Made by a program: the position numbers and the translations under genes
From: Sphingomonas sp. Ant H11
GTDB taxonomy: Bacteria > Pseudomonadota > Alphaproteobacteria > Sphingomonadales > Sphingomonadaceae
Reading direction: 5' to 3'
Length of the DNA: 38,935 nt
Assembly: GCF_000797515.1 (NCBI RefSeq)
Contig: NZ_JSBN01000009.1
Location: forward strand, 1 to 38,935
Part shown: piece after piece, positions 18,537-26,451 of the stretch
Layout: each line of letters starts with the position of its first letter
How positions within the stretch are numbered: the first letter of the stretch is position 1
Notes under the pieces: model-generated
The model's database searches: none
What the model was told of the DNA's origin: nothing
The model's input: only the letters and a program-made list of their open reading frames with translations

Positions 18537-18569
18537 GCGCCTCAATAACGATACCGGCACTGCGCCACT
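18529..18569. repeat. Upstream direct repeat of the parDE modules, copy 2
   Basis: Second copy of the conserved block found at 17873-17913 (CGACAAGCG-C-CTCAA-T-AACG and onward). It includes the -35 of module 2 and may hold the shared ParD operator. Confidence 0.75.
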
Positions 18570-18674
18570 TCGATCACCGGCGCGTCGCCTTTGCCGCTCA
18601 CGCGGTACACCAGCCCGCTCCCGCCCGCCAAAATCCGCTGTCCTACACGCGCGCTTTCTGGTTCATCCTGGTCC

Positions 18675-19421
18675 ATGACCAAGGCTCCCAAACGCTCCGC
18701 CCGCGCTGCGTCCGGCAGTGCTTCTTCCGCCCCCCTCCCGGACTTCGTGCCCGTCGCGCTGCGCGGCCGCCACGATGGCTGGACGCCTGAGCGACAAACC
18801 GAGTTTATCGAGGCGCTCGCCGAATGCGGTTGTGTCGATGCCGCGTGCCGGCGTGTCGGGCTGGACCCGAGCTCCGCCTATCGCCTGCGCCGCCGGGTGG
18901 ACGCGCAGAGCTTTCGCCAGGCCTGGGATTTCGCTTTGTCCTATGCGATCCGGCGCTTGTCCGACGCGGCGTTTTCGCGCGCCATCAACGGCGTTTCGCG
19001 CCCGGTCTTCTATCAGGGCGAACAGATTGGCGAGCGCCGCCATTATGACGAGCGGCTGACGATGTTCCTGCTGCGCTACCGCGACGCTCCGCGCTACGGC
19101 AAATGGCTCGACGGGATGGTCACGACCGAGCGGTACGATGGCAGGGCGATCGACCTGTCCAAAATGGTTCACCGCGTCGAGGAGGATGCCTATTACCGCG
19201 ACTTCGGCCAGGTGCCACGACGGCATGAACCGATCCGGCAGACGCATCTGGTGATGCCCGACGAGCTGGATGCGATGCGCGCGCACGCCGAGGCGCGGCA
19301 CCAGGCGGCCGAACAGCAGCCCGCCGCGCGCGAGGAGGAAGCGGACTGGCAAGCGTATCTCGACACGCTCGGTCCCGACGCGGGAGAGGACCGGAGCGGG
19401 GGCGAATCCGGGGGGACGTAG
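18675..19421 (+). CDS. Helix-turn-helix protein of unknown function (terminase-small-subunit-like N-terminus)
   Basis: A 248-residue protein. WTPERQTEFIEALAECGCV is followed by DAACRRVGLDPSSAYRLRRR, a homeodomain-like helix-turn-helix of the kind seen in phage terminase small subunits (about residues 36-75). Next comes a helical region with IRRLSDAAFSRAINGV and a conserved-looking HYDERLTMFLLRYRDAPRYGKWLD. The C-terminal ~60 residues are charged and low-complexity. The start ATG 18675 has no clear ribosome-binding site; the frame is open from 18591. It sits divergent from the parDE modules. No phage structural genes are nearby, so a stand-alone regulator is as likely as a phage remnant. Confidence 0.6.
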   Translation: MTKAPKRSARAASGSASSAPLPDFVPVALRGRHDGWTPERQTEFIEALAECGCVDAACRRVGLDPSSAYRLRRRVDAQSFRQAWDFALSYAIRRLSDAAFSRAINGVSRPVFYQGEQIGERRHYDERLTMFLLRYRDAPRYGKWLDGMVTTERYDGRAIDLSKMVHRVEEDAYYRDFGQVPRRHEPIRQTHLVMPDELDAMRAHAEARHQAAEQQPAAREEEADWQAYLDTLGPDAGEDRSGGESGGT

Positions 19422-19448
19422 CGTGGACTTTGTGGACTTCCGCGCGCT

Positions 19449-20152
19449 TCACACCGTCTCTGGCAGCGCCCAATCGATCGGCGCGCGGCCATGCGCGGCA
19501 AGGAACGCATTAGCCTTGGAGAAGGGGCGGCTGCCGAAAAAGCCGTTATGCGCTGCCAGCGGGGAGGGATGCGCCGACTTCAGCACCAGATGCCGCCCGC
19601 CCTGCGTCACATCGGCCACGAACGCGGCTTTTTTCTGCGCATGGGCGCCCCATAAGAGGAACACCGTCGGCTGCGCGCTCTCCGCCACCAGCCGGATCAC
19701 GCGTCGGTGAAGCGTTCCCACCCCTGCCCCTGATGCGAGGCGGCCGCCCCCTCGCGCACCGTCAGCACTGCGTTGAGCAGCAGCACGCCTTGGCTGGCCC
19801 ATGCCTCCAGAAAGCCGTGGCGCGCGGGCGGGATGCCGAGATCGGCCTCCAGCTCCTTATAGATATTGCGCAGGCTCGGAGGCAGGCGCACGCCGGGCTG
19901 GACCGAGAAGCACAGGCCATGCGCCTGCCCCGCGCCGTGATAGGGGTCCTGCCCCAGGATGACGACGCGCACGTCCTCGCGCGGAGTGAGATCGAGCGCG
20001 CGGAACCAGGCGGCAGGGGGCGGAAACACCGGGGTGCCCGCCGCGCGTTCGGCCGAGAGAAAGCCTTTGAGCGCGTGCATATAGGGCTGCTCGAACTCCG
20101 CCGACAGCGGCTCGCGCCAGCTCGGATGCAGCTTGATCGCGCGCTCGGCCAC
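19449..20152 (-). CDS. ung: Uracil-DNA glycosylase, apparent frameshift
   Basis: Family-1 enzyme removing uracil from DNA. The catalytic GQDPYHG loop is at about residues 66-72, and the second catalytic loop [21 protein letters not shown] is near the C-terminus. Between them the frame breaks at about 19700: [15 protein letters not shown] is expected, but one G is missing (GCGTGATC instead of GCGGTGATC). Repair gives 234 residues, normal length. Start GTG 20152. Consensus error is the likely cause. Confidence 0.93.
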
Positions 20153-20161
20153 TCGCGAGAC

Positions 20162-20476
20162 TCAGCGCTTCTTGACGAACTCGGCGCGCAGCACGAGGCC
20201 CTTGATCCCGTCATAGCGGCAGTCAATTTCCTGCGCGTCGCCGGTCAGGCGGATCGATTTGATCAGCGTGCCGCGCTTCAGCGTCTGCCCGGCACCCTTC
20301 ACGGTCAAATCCTTGATCAGCGTCACCTGGTCGCCATCGGCCAGCACATTGCCGACCGAATCGCGGACCACCACCGCGTCGTCGCCGCCCGTCGCCGTGC
20401 TGGCGGCGCTGGCGGCGACCCATTCGCCGGTGGCTTCGTCATAGACGAAGGTGTCGTCGTCGTTCGTCATGCTCAT
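20162..20476 (-). CDS. PhnA-like domain protein lacking the usual zinc ribbon
   Basis: A 104-residue protein whose residues ~35-104 match the PhnA C-terminal domain: VVRDSVGNVLADGDQVTLIKDLTVKG, LKRGTLIKSIRL, DCRYDGIKGLVLRAEFVKK. Full-length PhnA proteins begin with a four-cysteine zinc ribbon; here that part is replaced by an acidic FVYDEATGEWV segment with no cysteines. The name alkylphosphonate uptake is historical and no phosphonate genes are nearby. ATG 20476 overlaps the stop of the small gene upstream (ATGA). Confidence 0.82.
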   Translation of the reverse strand: MSMTNDDDTFVYDEATGEWVAASAASTATGGDDAVVVRDSVGNVLADGDQVTLIKDLTVKGAGQTLKRGTLIKSIRLTGDAQEIDCRYDGIKGLVLRAEFVKKR

Positions 20477-20601
20477 CCCTTGATATTGACCATCGCCACC
20501 GGCTGGCCCTTGGAGGTTGGGTTGGACGCGTTCGCCTTGGGGGCCTTTTCGGCCTTGGGCTTGCGCACTTCCTTGTTCGACTTCTTCTGGCTCTTGGCCA
20601 T
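20473..20601 (-). CDS. Small Lys-rich protein, coupled to the PhnA-like gene
   Basis: A 42-residue, strongly basic peptide beginning MAKSQKKSNKEVRKPKAEK, with no transmembrane segment. ATG 20601 follows AGGAA. Its TGA overlaps the next gene's ATG. The composition resembles small conserved Lys/Pro/Ala-rich proteins of sphingomonads; function is unknown. Confidence 0.6.
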   Translation of the reverse strand: MAKSQKKSNKEVRKPKAEKAPKANASNPTSKGQPVAMVNIKG

Positions 20602-20763
20602 TGCGGTTCCTGACCGGGGCGGAAGGCCCCGCGCGACCTTAATCCCAAACCGTGCCGCGACCCGCATCAATTCGCGCGCCGTAAAAGAGCGTCACTTGAT
20701 CGAAGTCAACATGATTTCCGGACCCAGCCAGCAACCTCTGCGCGCGCGCGCCGTTGATGGCAG

Positions 20764-20795
20764 ACGCCGGGCGTGCCCCCCTTCGCGCCCGGCGT
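20764..20795. repeat. Perfect 10-bp inverted repeat upstream of the DUF892 gene
   Basis: ACGCCGGGCG (20764-20773) and CGCCCGGCGT (20786-20795) around a 12-base loop, 33 bases before the DUF892 start. It could be an operator or a 5'-UTR hairpin. The gap 20602-20828 contains nothing else I can identify. Confidence 0.45.
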
Positions 20796-20828
20796 ACCGC
20801 CCCCGAAAAATGCGTTAGGAGACATGCG

Positions 20829-21351
20829 ATGGGACTGTTCACCAAAGACATTGTGACCTTCGAGGACTTGTTCCTGCACCAGTTGCAGGACGTTTTATTA
20901 TGCCGAGCATCAAATCCTGAAGGCGCTCCCCAAGATGACCGAGAAGGCGACCAACGGTACGCTGAAGGCGGGCTTCGACCAGCATCTGCGCGAGACCGAG
21001 GGCCAGGTACGCCGCCTGGAGCAAGTGTTCGACCTGATCGGCGAGCAGCCAAAGGGGGCCACGTGCCCGGCGATCGAGGGCATCATCAAGGAAGCCAATG
21101 AAGTTGCCGGCGACATTGCCGACAAAGCAGTACTCGATGCAGCCTTGATCGCCTCGGCACAGGCGGTCGAGCATTATGAAATCACGCGCTACGGCACGTT
21201 GATTGCCTGGGCCAATCAGCTCGGTCGCACCGATGTTGCCGCGATCCTGCAGGAAACGCTCAACGAAGAATATGCGACCGACGACAAATTGACCGACCTG
21301 GCAACGAGCCGGGTGAACCTCACCGCCGAGGATGCCGTTTCGGCGCAATAA
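20829..21351 (+). CDS. DUF892 (YciE/YciF-type) ferritin-like stress protein, apparent frameshift
   Basis: A ferritin-like four-helix protein of the YciF family, associated with stress. The N-terminal MGLFTKDIVTFEDLFLHQLQD should continue YYAEHQILKALPKMTEKA, but the T-run 20893-20896 carries one extra T. After it the second frame reads cleanly through HLRETEGQVRRLEQVFDLIG, PAIEGIIKEANEV, AVEHYEITRYGTLIAWA and LNEEYATDDKLTDLA. Corrected length is 173 residues. The glutamates/histidines in AEHQ, HLRETEG, AVEHYE and LNEE are candidate di-metal ligands. GGAGA precedes ATG 20829. Confidence 0.88.
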
Positions 21352-21354
21352 GCA

Positions 21355-22820
21355 CTAGAATGCCCCCGGCACCTCACGCTGAATGGTGCCGGGGCGTTCG
21401 GGCGACAGCAGCTCCATCGGTTGACGCAGCGTTGCGACGCGTGCGGCCTGCCCGCTTTGCAACGCGCTCGTGGCCGTGGCCGTAACAGCCGTACAACTCC
21501 GCCCCGCCAGATAGTCGAGCGCCGCGCGCGTCGATCGTTCCTGCGGGTTGCCCATGGGATGGGTCAGGTCGTCATCGGCCTGGCAACTCGCCTCCACCGT
21601 ACCCGCCAGGCCGTTATAATAGGCCCCCTGGTGATTGGCATTCTGCAGCGCGAAGGCAATGACGCGCAGACGATCGTCGCATTGGGTGCGGTCGAGCGCG
21701 ATCTGGCCGACGGGTTTGCCGTAAGTGTTGGTGCCGATCAGCGCGGCATTGGCGTGCAGATACGGGATTTGAGCGGCGATCACCAATTCGCTCGCCGACG
21801 CGGTGCCGGAAGTCCCGATAAACGCAACCTTGGTCGCGCGACCGACTCAGGCTGCGGCGCGAACATCGCCGTTATGTTGTTCGCCGATTTCTCAGGCCGG
21901 AAGGTGGTGTAATCAATCACCTCCGAGGTGGAGCGGTTCGCACCGAGCAAATTGCTCATCAACTCGGCAATCGAGATCAGCCCGCCCCCATTGTAGCGCA
22001 GATCGATGATGATATTGGTCACGCCCGCTGCGCGAAACGACGCGAAAGCGCTGCGCAACGCCGGATCGGCGGTCGAGATGAAGGTGCGCAAATTGATGTA
22101 GCCGACTTGCCGCCCACCGTCGTTGAGGATCTGCGCGCCAAAGCGGCTGGACACTGGCGTCAGCGCATAGTCGCCCTTGCTGATCGAGACGGTGCGTGTG
22201 GCGCCGGTGTCGGTTACCTGGAACGTGCGACTCGTGCCGGAGGTGTCCGGCCCCAGCGCGTTGCTGAGCCCGGCGCTGCCCTCCGCCGCAAGGATCGCCG
22301 ATACCGTGCGAAGGGTATTCGCACTGGTGCCGATGGCGAGAATCTCGGTGCCGCGGTCCAGCCCGGCGGAAAGCGCCGGCGCGCCTTCAAAGCTCTCCGC
22401 GACGAACAGCCGTCCCGCCGTCGGGTCAAGCGTCAGGCGAAAGCCGTAGCCCGCGCTGGTACCCGAATTATAATAAGCGTTTTCCGACGCGATCGAGGTC
22501 AGATAGGTGAAATAGCGGTCCTTGCGCTGCGCGCGCGCGGTCGCGGTCAGCGCGTCGATATAATCGCCTACAGTGGTGTAGGGCGTGGGATCGAGCGTGC
22601 TCGGCAAGGTATCCGGAAAGAGATACCATTCCCGCAACTGCGCCGCCGCCCAATCCTGCCGATCCCGCAAGGAACAAGTTCCGCCGCTTGCTGGCGTTGG
22701 GGTCGGGGTGGACGCGGTCGGCGTTGGGGTCGATCCGCTCGACGTGCTGCCCCCCTCGCCGCAGGCGGACAGCAGCACGATCAGGCTAAAGAGAACCGTT
22801 GGGACGCGCGCACGGATCAT
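21355..22820 (-). CDS. S41 family peptidase, lipoprotein, apparent frameshift
   Basis: A C-terminal-processing-type serine protease. ATG 22820 (MIRARVPTVLFSLIVLLSAC) gives a lipobox with Cys20 and an S/T/P-rich linker, so it is probably anchored in the membrane facing the periplasm. It contains a PDZ-like region (GYGFRLTL...VAESFEGAPALSAGLDRGTEILAI) and the S41 core VGYINLRTF and IIDLRYNGGG. The nucleophile region GTSGTASASELV is in the second frame, with catalytic Lys in TYGKPVGQ. The frame breaks at about 21835-21840, where one G is missing. Repaired length is 488 residues. Confidence 0.88.
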
Positions 22821-22892
22821 ACCCACCTCTTTGTCGTTGCGCGGAAACGTGCCACGAGCGGTGTGTGCGGTAAAGCGCTCCAATCAAACATT

Positions 22893-23031
22893 TTAGCGAA
22901 AGATGCCGCCTCCGCCGATCATGCGATCGGGGGAGAGCGACACGGCCGTGGATGCGAGAACGAAGGTGAAAGCGACGGCGGCGACGAGCAGAAAAGGCAA
23001 CGCGCGACAGCGATTCAAAACGAACGGACAT
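22893..23031 (-). CDS. Small single-span membrane protein (start or frame uncertain)
   Basis: The open frame ends LPFLLVAAVAFTFVLASTAVS and then a short tail SPDRMIGGGGIFR, a convincing transmembrane or signal segment. The best ribosome-binding site (AAGGGA) serves ATG 23031, which opens MSVRFESLSR in a neighbouring frame. An indel in the CGCG repeat at about 23005 would join the two into a protein of about 46 residues. Without an indel, the start would be TTG 23018. A sigma-54-like promoter lies upstream and the S41 gene follows 72 bases downstream. No family recognised. Confidence 0.4.
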
Positions 23032-23051
23032 GATGATTTTCCCTTTGTTAC

Positions 23052-23079
23052 TTGGCGGTCCGGACCACCCGTCCGCCAA
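23052..23079. repeat. Hairpin just downstream of the sigma-54-like promoter
   Basis: TTGGCGG and CCGCCAA arms (7 bp) enclosing a 14-base loop that contains the palindrome GTCCGGAC. It would lie at the very 5' end of the transcript and could stabilise the message. Confidence 0.4.
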
Positions 23080-23092
23080 CGCACAAAGGATT

Positions 23093-23109
23093 TGCAGGGA
23101 GCGTGCCAA
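23093..23109 (-). promoter_or_regulatory. Sigma-54 (-24/-12) promoter candidate
   Basis: On the minus strand TTGGCACG, four bases, CTGCA. The invariant GG (-24) and GC (-12) are exactly 10 bases apart, and the match to TGGCACG-N4-TTGCA has one mismatch. It is placed 62 bases upstream of the small membrane ORF. No enhancer-binding protein gene is in the window. Confidence 0.5.
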
Positions 23110-23189
23110 GTTCTCAAGATATTGATTTACAATAACTATTGTGGCGAAAGGCGCTTGCGCCGCAATAATAAACTGGCACAACTTCCCAA

Positions 23190-24242
23190 CTATTGGCAAA
23201 AAATGCCGTTGCTGCAAAGTTGGTTGCGGCCATTGTCCTTGGCCAAATACAAAAACCGGTCGGCACGCCCGAAAACCGAGCAGAGGGGCTCGCCCGGTTC
23301 GGCTACGGCGATCCCACCCGAAAACGTCACCGCGCCCAAGGGGGCGTCGGTTTCCCGGATGCGATAGCGCTTCGCCGCAACGGCGACCCGCGCAGTCTCC
23401 AAGGTAGCGCGGGCTTGCTCGGCATCTTCGCCTTGAAACAGGACGACAAATTCCTCCCCGCCATACCGTGCGACAAAGTGGCTGGCGCACGCCTCGCGCA
23501 ATGCCGCCGCGATGGCGCGCAATACCCGGTCTCCCACAGAGTGGCCAAACTGGTCATTGACGCGTTTGAAGCGATCGACATCGCATACCGCCAGGCACAA
23601 ACGCTGCCCATTACGGGATTGTTCGGAAAACGCCTCCTCAAAGGCACGACGATTGGGCAAACCGGTCAGCGGATCGCGACGCGCATCGCCCCGTGCCTCC
23701 TCCAGCTTCGCGCGCAACTGATCCGCTTCGCGCGTCGCGACGGCCAGGCGCGACTCAGCCGATTGCACGCGATCGAGCATTACGGTCGCCAGTCGCACGA
23801 CATCGGCACCGGTGGCGGCCCCGCGCACCGCATTGGCGCTGGCAGCCAAATCGCGCCCGAAATCGGCCGTCTCCTCCTGCATGGACCGCATCATGTCGCT
23901 AAAGCCTTCGACGTGCATCTGGGTCTGTGCCACCAACCTGGCCGCGACGTCGTCATCGACCCTGGGGGTTAGTGCTTCTCCCCAATGCGTAGGGTTCTGG
24001 CTCGCAAGGCCGCCACCCAGGGCCTCGATGTCCCGAGTCGAAAGTCGGATACCGCCCTCGGTCAGGGTTGCCACCGATCGGGCCAGCGCGCCCGTCGGGT
24101 TGGTCATCACGTGATATGCGAAAGCGTAATGGACCGGGTCGGGGCCCAAGCGGTGAAGCGTCAAGAACGCGCGAATCCGGTCAAAGACGGCGTCAGCCCG
24201 CTCTTCGACGGCGATCAGCCTCGCTTCCCTTGCTGCCCCCAT
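23190..24242 (-). CDS. Diguanylate cyclase (GGDEF domain)
   Basis: A 350-residue protein from ATG 24242 (MGAAREARLIAVEERADAVF). The N-terminal ~180 residues are helical with no recognised sensor domain, followed by a coiled-coil segment (SRLAVATREADQLRAKLEEAR) and the GGDEF domain from DPLTGLPNRRAFEEAF. The catalytic signature is GGEEF, preceded by RY, so cyclase activity making c-di-GMP is expected. The RxxD inhibitory site upstream of the signature is not preserved (REAC in that region). No membrane segment, so probably cytoplasmic. Confidence 0.9.
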   Translation of the reverse strand: MGAAREARLIAVEERADAVFDRIRAFLTLHRLGPDPVHYAFAYHVMTNPTGALARSVATLTEGGIRLSTRDIEALGGGLASQNPTHWGEALTPRVDDDVAARLVAQTQMHVEGFSDMMRSMQEETADFGRDLAASANAVRGAATGADVVRLATVMLDRVQSAESRLAVATREADQLRAKLEEARGDARRDPLTGLPNRRAFEEAFSEQSRNGQRLCLAVCDVDRFKRVNDQFGHSVGDRVLRAIAAALREACASHFVARYGGEEFVVLFQGEDAEQARATLETARVAVAAKRYRIRETDAPLGAVTFSGGIAVAEPGEPLCSVFGRADRFLYLAKDNGRNQLCSNGIFCQ

Positions 24243-24415
24243 CGCTCCATTGGCCTCATTACGCCAAGCGTCGCTTGATAGCGCGCTCTGCCTGCAGGAA
24301 CGAAGTAGCGCAAAACTGCTAACATTGGGTGACCGCAGGCGCGATGAGCGCACTCGGGCGGGAAACCGGGGCATGCGGGCTGGCGCAACGCGGCGAGCCG
24401 GTTTACGCAAGCAAG

Positions 24416-25198
24416 ATGCGCGTTACCGACACCGATCTTGCCCTTGCGGCGGCTCTCGCCGATGCCGCCGGATCTGCCATTCGTCCTTATTACCGGGCCG
24501 ACCACGGGCTTGAGGCAAAATCGGATGCCTCGCCCGTCACACTCGCCGACCGGGCTGCCGAGGGGGCGATGCGCGCGTTGATAGAACGGGCCTTTCCCGC
24601 CGACGCGATCATCGGGGAGGAATATGGCACCAAGGACGGCACGTCGGGTCGGACCTGGGTGCTTGATCCGATCGACGGCACCCGCGCCTTCATCTCCGGT
24701 CGCCCGATCTTCGGCACGCTGATTGCGCTGATGATCGACGGCTGGCCGATGATGGGCGTGATCGACCAGCCGATCCTGCAGGAACGCTGGCTGGGCGTGA
24801 TGGGCCGCCCGACCCTGTTCAATGGCACCGCAGCCGTCGCGCGGCGCTGCCCCGACCTTGCCAAGGCCCTGCTGGCGACCACCTCCCCCGCTTTGTTCGA
24901 CGATACCCAGCTCCACGCCTTCGAGCATCTCGATGCTGCTGTGATGAGCACGGTGCTCGGCGGCGATTGCTATAATTACGGCTGCGTGGCGAGCGGGTGG
25001 CTCGACGTGGTGGTCGAAGCGCAGCTCAAGATTTATGATTTCGCAGCGCTCGTCCCGATCGTCGAGGGCGCGGGCGGGCGGATGTGTGATTGGTCGGGCG
25101 ATCCGCTCACCGGTGATTCGATCGGTGAAGTCATCGCTGCGGGCGACCCGGCGCGGATCGAGGAAATTCTCGAACTGCTCGCCTGTCGCGGCCATTGA
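24416..25198 (+). CDS. hisN: Inositol-monophosphatase-family phosphatase, HisN-type histidinol phosphatase likely
   Basis: A 260-residue Mg-dependent phosphatase. Motifs are IIGEEYG (metal-binding Glu), WVLDPIDGTRAFISG (the DPIDGT motif) and LKIYDFAALVPIVEGAGG (C-terminal motif). This subgroup in alphaproteobacteria is usually histidinol-phosphatase rather than inositol phosphatase, which is family knowledge and not proven here. ATG 24416 is chosen because homology-like sequence begins at MRVTDTDLALAAAL; the frame is open from 24329. Divergent from the GGDEF gene. Confidence 0.78.
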   Translation: MRVTDTDLALAAALADAAGSAIRPYYRADHGLEAKSDASPVTLADRAAEGAMRALIERAFPADAIIGEEYGTKDGTSGRTWVLDPIDGTRAFISGRPIFGTLIALMIDGWPMMGVIDQPILQERWLGVMGRPTLFNGTAAVARRCPDLAKALLATTSPALFDDTQLHAFEHLDAAVMSTVLGGDCYNYGCVASGWLDVVVEAQLKIYDFAALVPIVEGAGGRMCDWSGDPLTGDSIGEVIAAGDPARIEEILELLACRGH

Positions 25199-25317
25199 TC
25201 TTGCGTTTTGCGCGACTCACCGCTATGCGCCCGCCTTCCTGCGAGTAAGAGGAACTGCCCGGCCGGTATGGGCTGCCGTGGCCGTTCATAGATCGTCGCA
25301 CAACTGAAAGGACGAAA

Positions 25318-25521
25318 ATGCCCAAACTCAAGACGAAGAGCGGCGTTAAAAAGCGCTTCAAGCTCACCGCGAGCGGCCTGCTGAAGCACGGCGTCGCTGG
25401 CAAGCGCCACCGGCTGATGAGCCACAACGCCAAGTACATCCGCCAGAACCGTCGCACCAAGGTGCTGTCGAAGGCCGATACGGCAACCGTCAAGGCGTGG
25501 GCGCCTTACGGTCTGGGCTGA
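25318..25521 (+). CDS. rpmI: 50S ribosomal protein L35
   Basis: A 67-residue basic protein, MPKLKTKSGVKKRFKLTASG, with HRLMSHNAKYIRQNR, the full and typical L35 length. GAAAGGA precedes the ATG. It is followed after 18 bases by rplT. infC, which often comes first in this operon, is not in this position. Confidence 0.98.
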   Translation: MPKLKTKSGVKKRFKLTASGLLKHGVAGKRHRLMSHNAKYIRQNRRTKVLSKADTATVKAWAPYGLG

Positions 25522-25539
25522 GCGGAAAGGAATTAAAGA

Positions 25540-25905
25540 ATGGCACGCGTCAAACGGGGTGTAACCACCCACGCTAAGCACAAGCGGATCCTCAATCAGG
25601 CGAAGGGCTATTATGGCCGTCGCAAGAACACGATCCGTATCGCCCGCCAGGCCGTCGAAAAGGCTGGCCAATACGCCTATCGCGACCGCAAGGTTAAGAA
25701 GCGCAACTTTCGCGCGCTGTGGATCCAGCGCATCAACGCTGCTGTCCGCGCCGAAGGCCTGACCTACGGCGTGTTCATGCACGGCCTGAAGCTCGCCGGT
25801 GTCCAGCTCGACCGCAAGGTCCTGGCCGACATCGCGATGCACGAAGGTGCCGCGTTTAGCGCCATCATCGCGCAGGCGAAGGCGGCTCTGCCCCAGGCCG
25901 CCTAA
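25540..25905 (+). CDS. rplT: 50S ribosomal protein L20
   Basis: A 121-residue protein, [18 protein letters not shown], with [31 protein letters not shown] and the RNA-binding C-terminal half. Typical length; GGAAAGGA lies upstream. In many bacteria L20 autoregulates this operon by binding its own mRNA leader; no such leader was identified here. Confidence 0.98.
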   Translation: MARVKRGVTTHAKHKRILNQAKGYYGRRKNTIRIARQAVEKAGQYAYRDRKVKKRNFRALWIQRINAAVRAEGLTYGVFMHGLKLAGVQLDRKVLADIAMHEGAAFSAIIAQAKAALPQAA

Positions 25906-25933
25906 AGGCGACCTGCTGCGAGACGAAAGATTG

Positions 25934-25963
25934 GGGCGTCGGTGGCAACACCGGCGCCCTTTT
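25934..25963 (+). terminator. Rho-independent terminator after rplT
   Basis: GGGCGTCGGTG, loop GCAA, CACCGGCGCCC (11 bp including one G-T pair) followed by TTTT. It lies 28 bases after the rplT stop and separates rpmI-rplT from the GNAT-pheST genes. Confidence 0.9.
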
Positions 25964-25986
25964 CGTTTTGACGAAAGACCTATCTA

Positions 25987-26451
25987 ATGCACCTCCTGCC
26001 GATGACCGATGCGCATTTTGCCTGGCTGCTGGGCCAGTCCGGGGTCGATGATGCGCCGCATTTGCCGGAAGGCGGCATTGCCTCCCGAGACATCCTCGAT
26101 CTGTTGCGCGGCGTCGCTGCGGAAGTTGGTGGAGAATCCGCTTGGTTGATGGTTGTGGAACGCGAAGCGGTCGGCATTGTCAGCATCAAGAAGCGTGACG
26201 CGCAGGGGCGATGGGATATCGGCTACGGCGTCGCGCCAGAGCGCGAGGGCCGCGGCCATGCAACCGCAGCAGTTGCCGCGCTCAAGCGGATCGCGCGTGC
26301 GCACGGTGCTCGCGGCTTGACCGCCGAGACCTTGCCCGACAGTGGAGCGTCACCAAGCGTGCTGCGACGGAATGGCTTTGTGTGCATCGGGCAATTCGAT
26401 CACCCGGAAGACGGCACGGTGGATCAATGGGTAGTGGAGTGGACGGCGTGA
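25987..26451 (+). CDS. GNAT family N-acetyltransferase
   Basis: A 154-residue acetyltransferase. The acetyl-CoA pyrophosphate loop is [15 protein letters not shown] (about residues 88-102, from EREGRG). The strand before it, [11 protein letters not shown], and the later [12 protein letters not shown] are typical of RimJ-like GNATs acting on protein N-termini or small amines; the substrate is unknown. Its TGA overlaps the pheS GTG start (GTGA), so it is translationally coupled to pheS-pheT. Confidence 0.85.
   Translation: MHLLPMTDAHFAWLLGQSGVDDAPHLPEGGIASRDILDLLRGVAAEVGGESAWLMVVEREAVGIVSIKKRDAQGRWDIGYGVAPEREGRGHATAAVAALKRIARAHGARGLTAETLPDSGASPSVLRRNGFVCIGQFDHPEDGTVDQWVVEWTA

Noticed and set aside
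17323..19421. A prophage or integrative element spanning the toxin-antitoxin genes and the HTH gene
   Set aside because: No integrase, structural phage gene, tRNA attachment site or flanking direct repeat was seen; the only repeats are the duplicated parDE upstream blocks.
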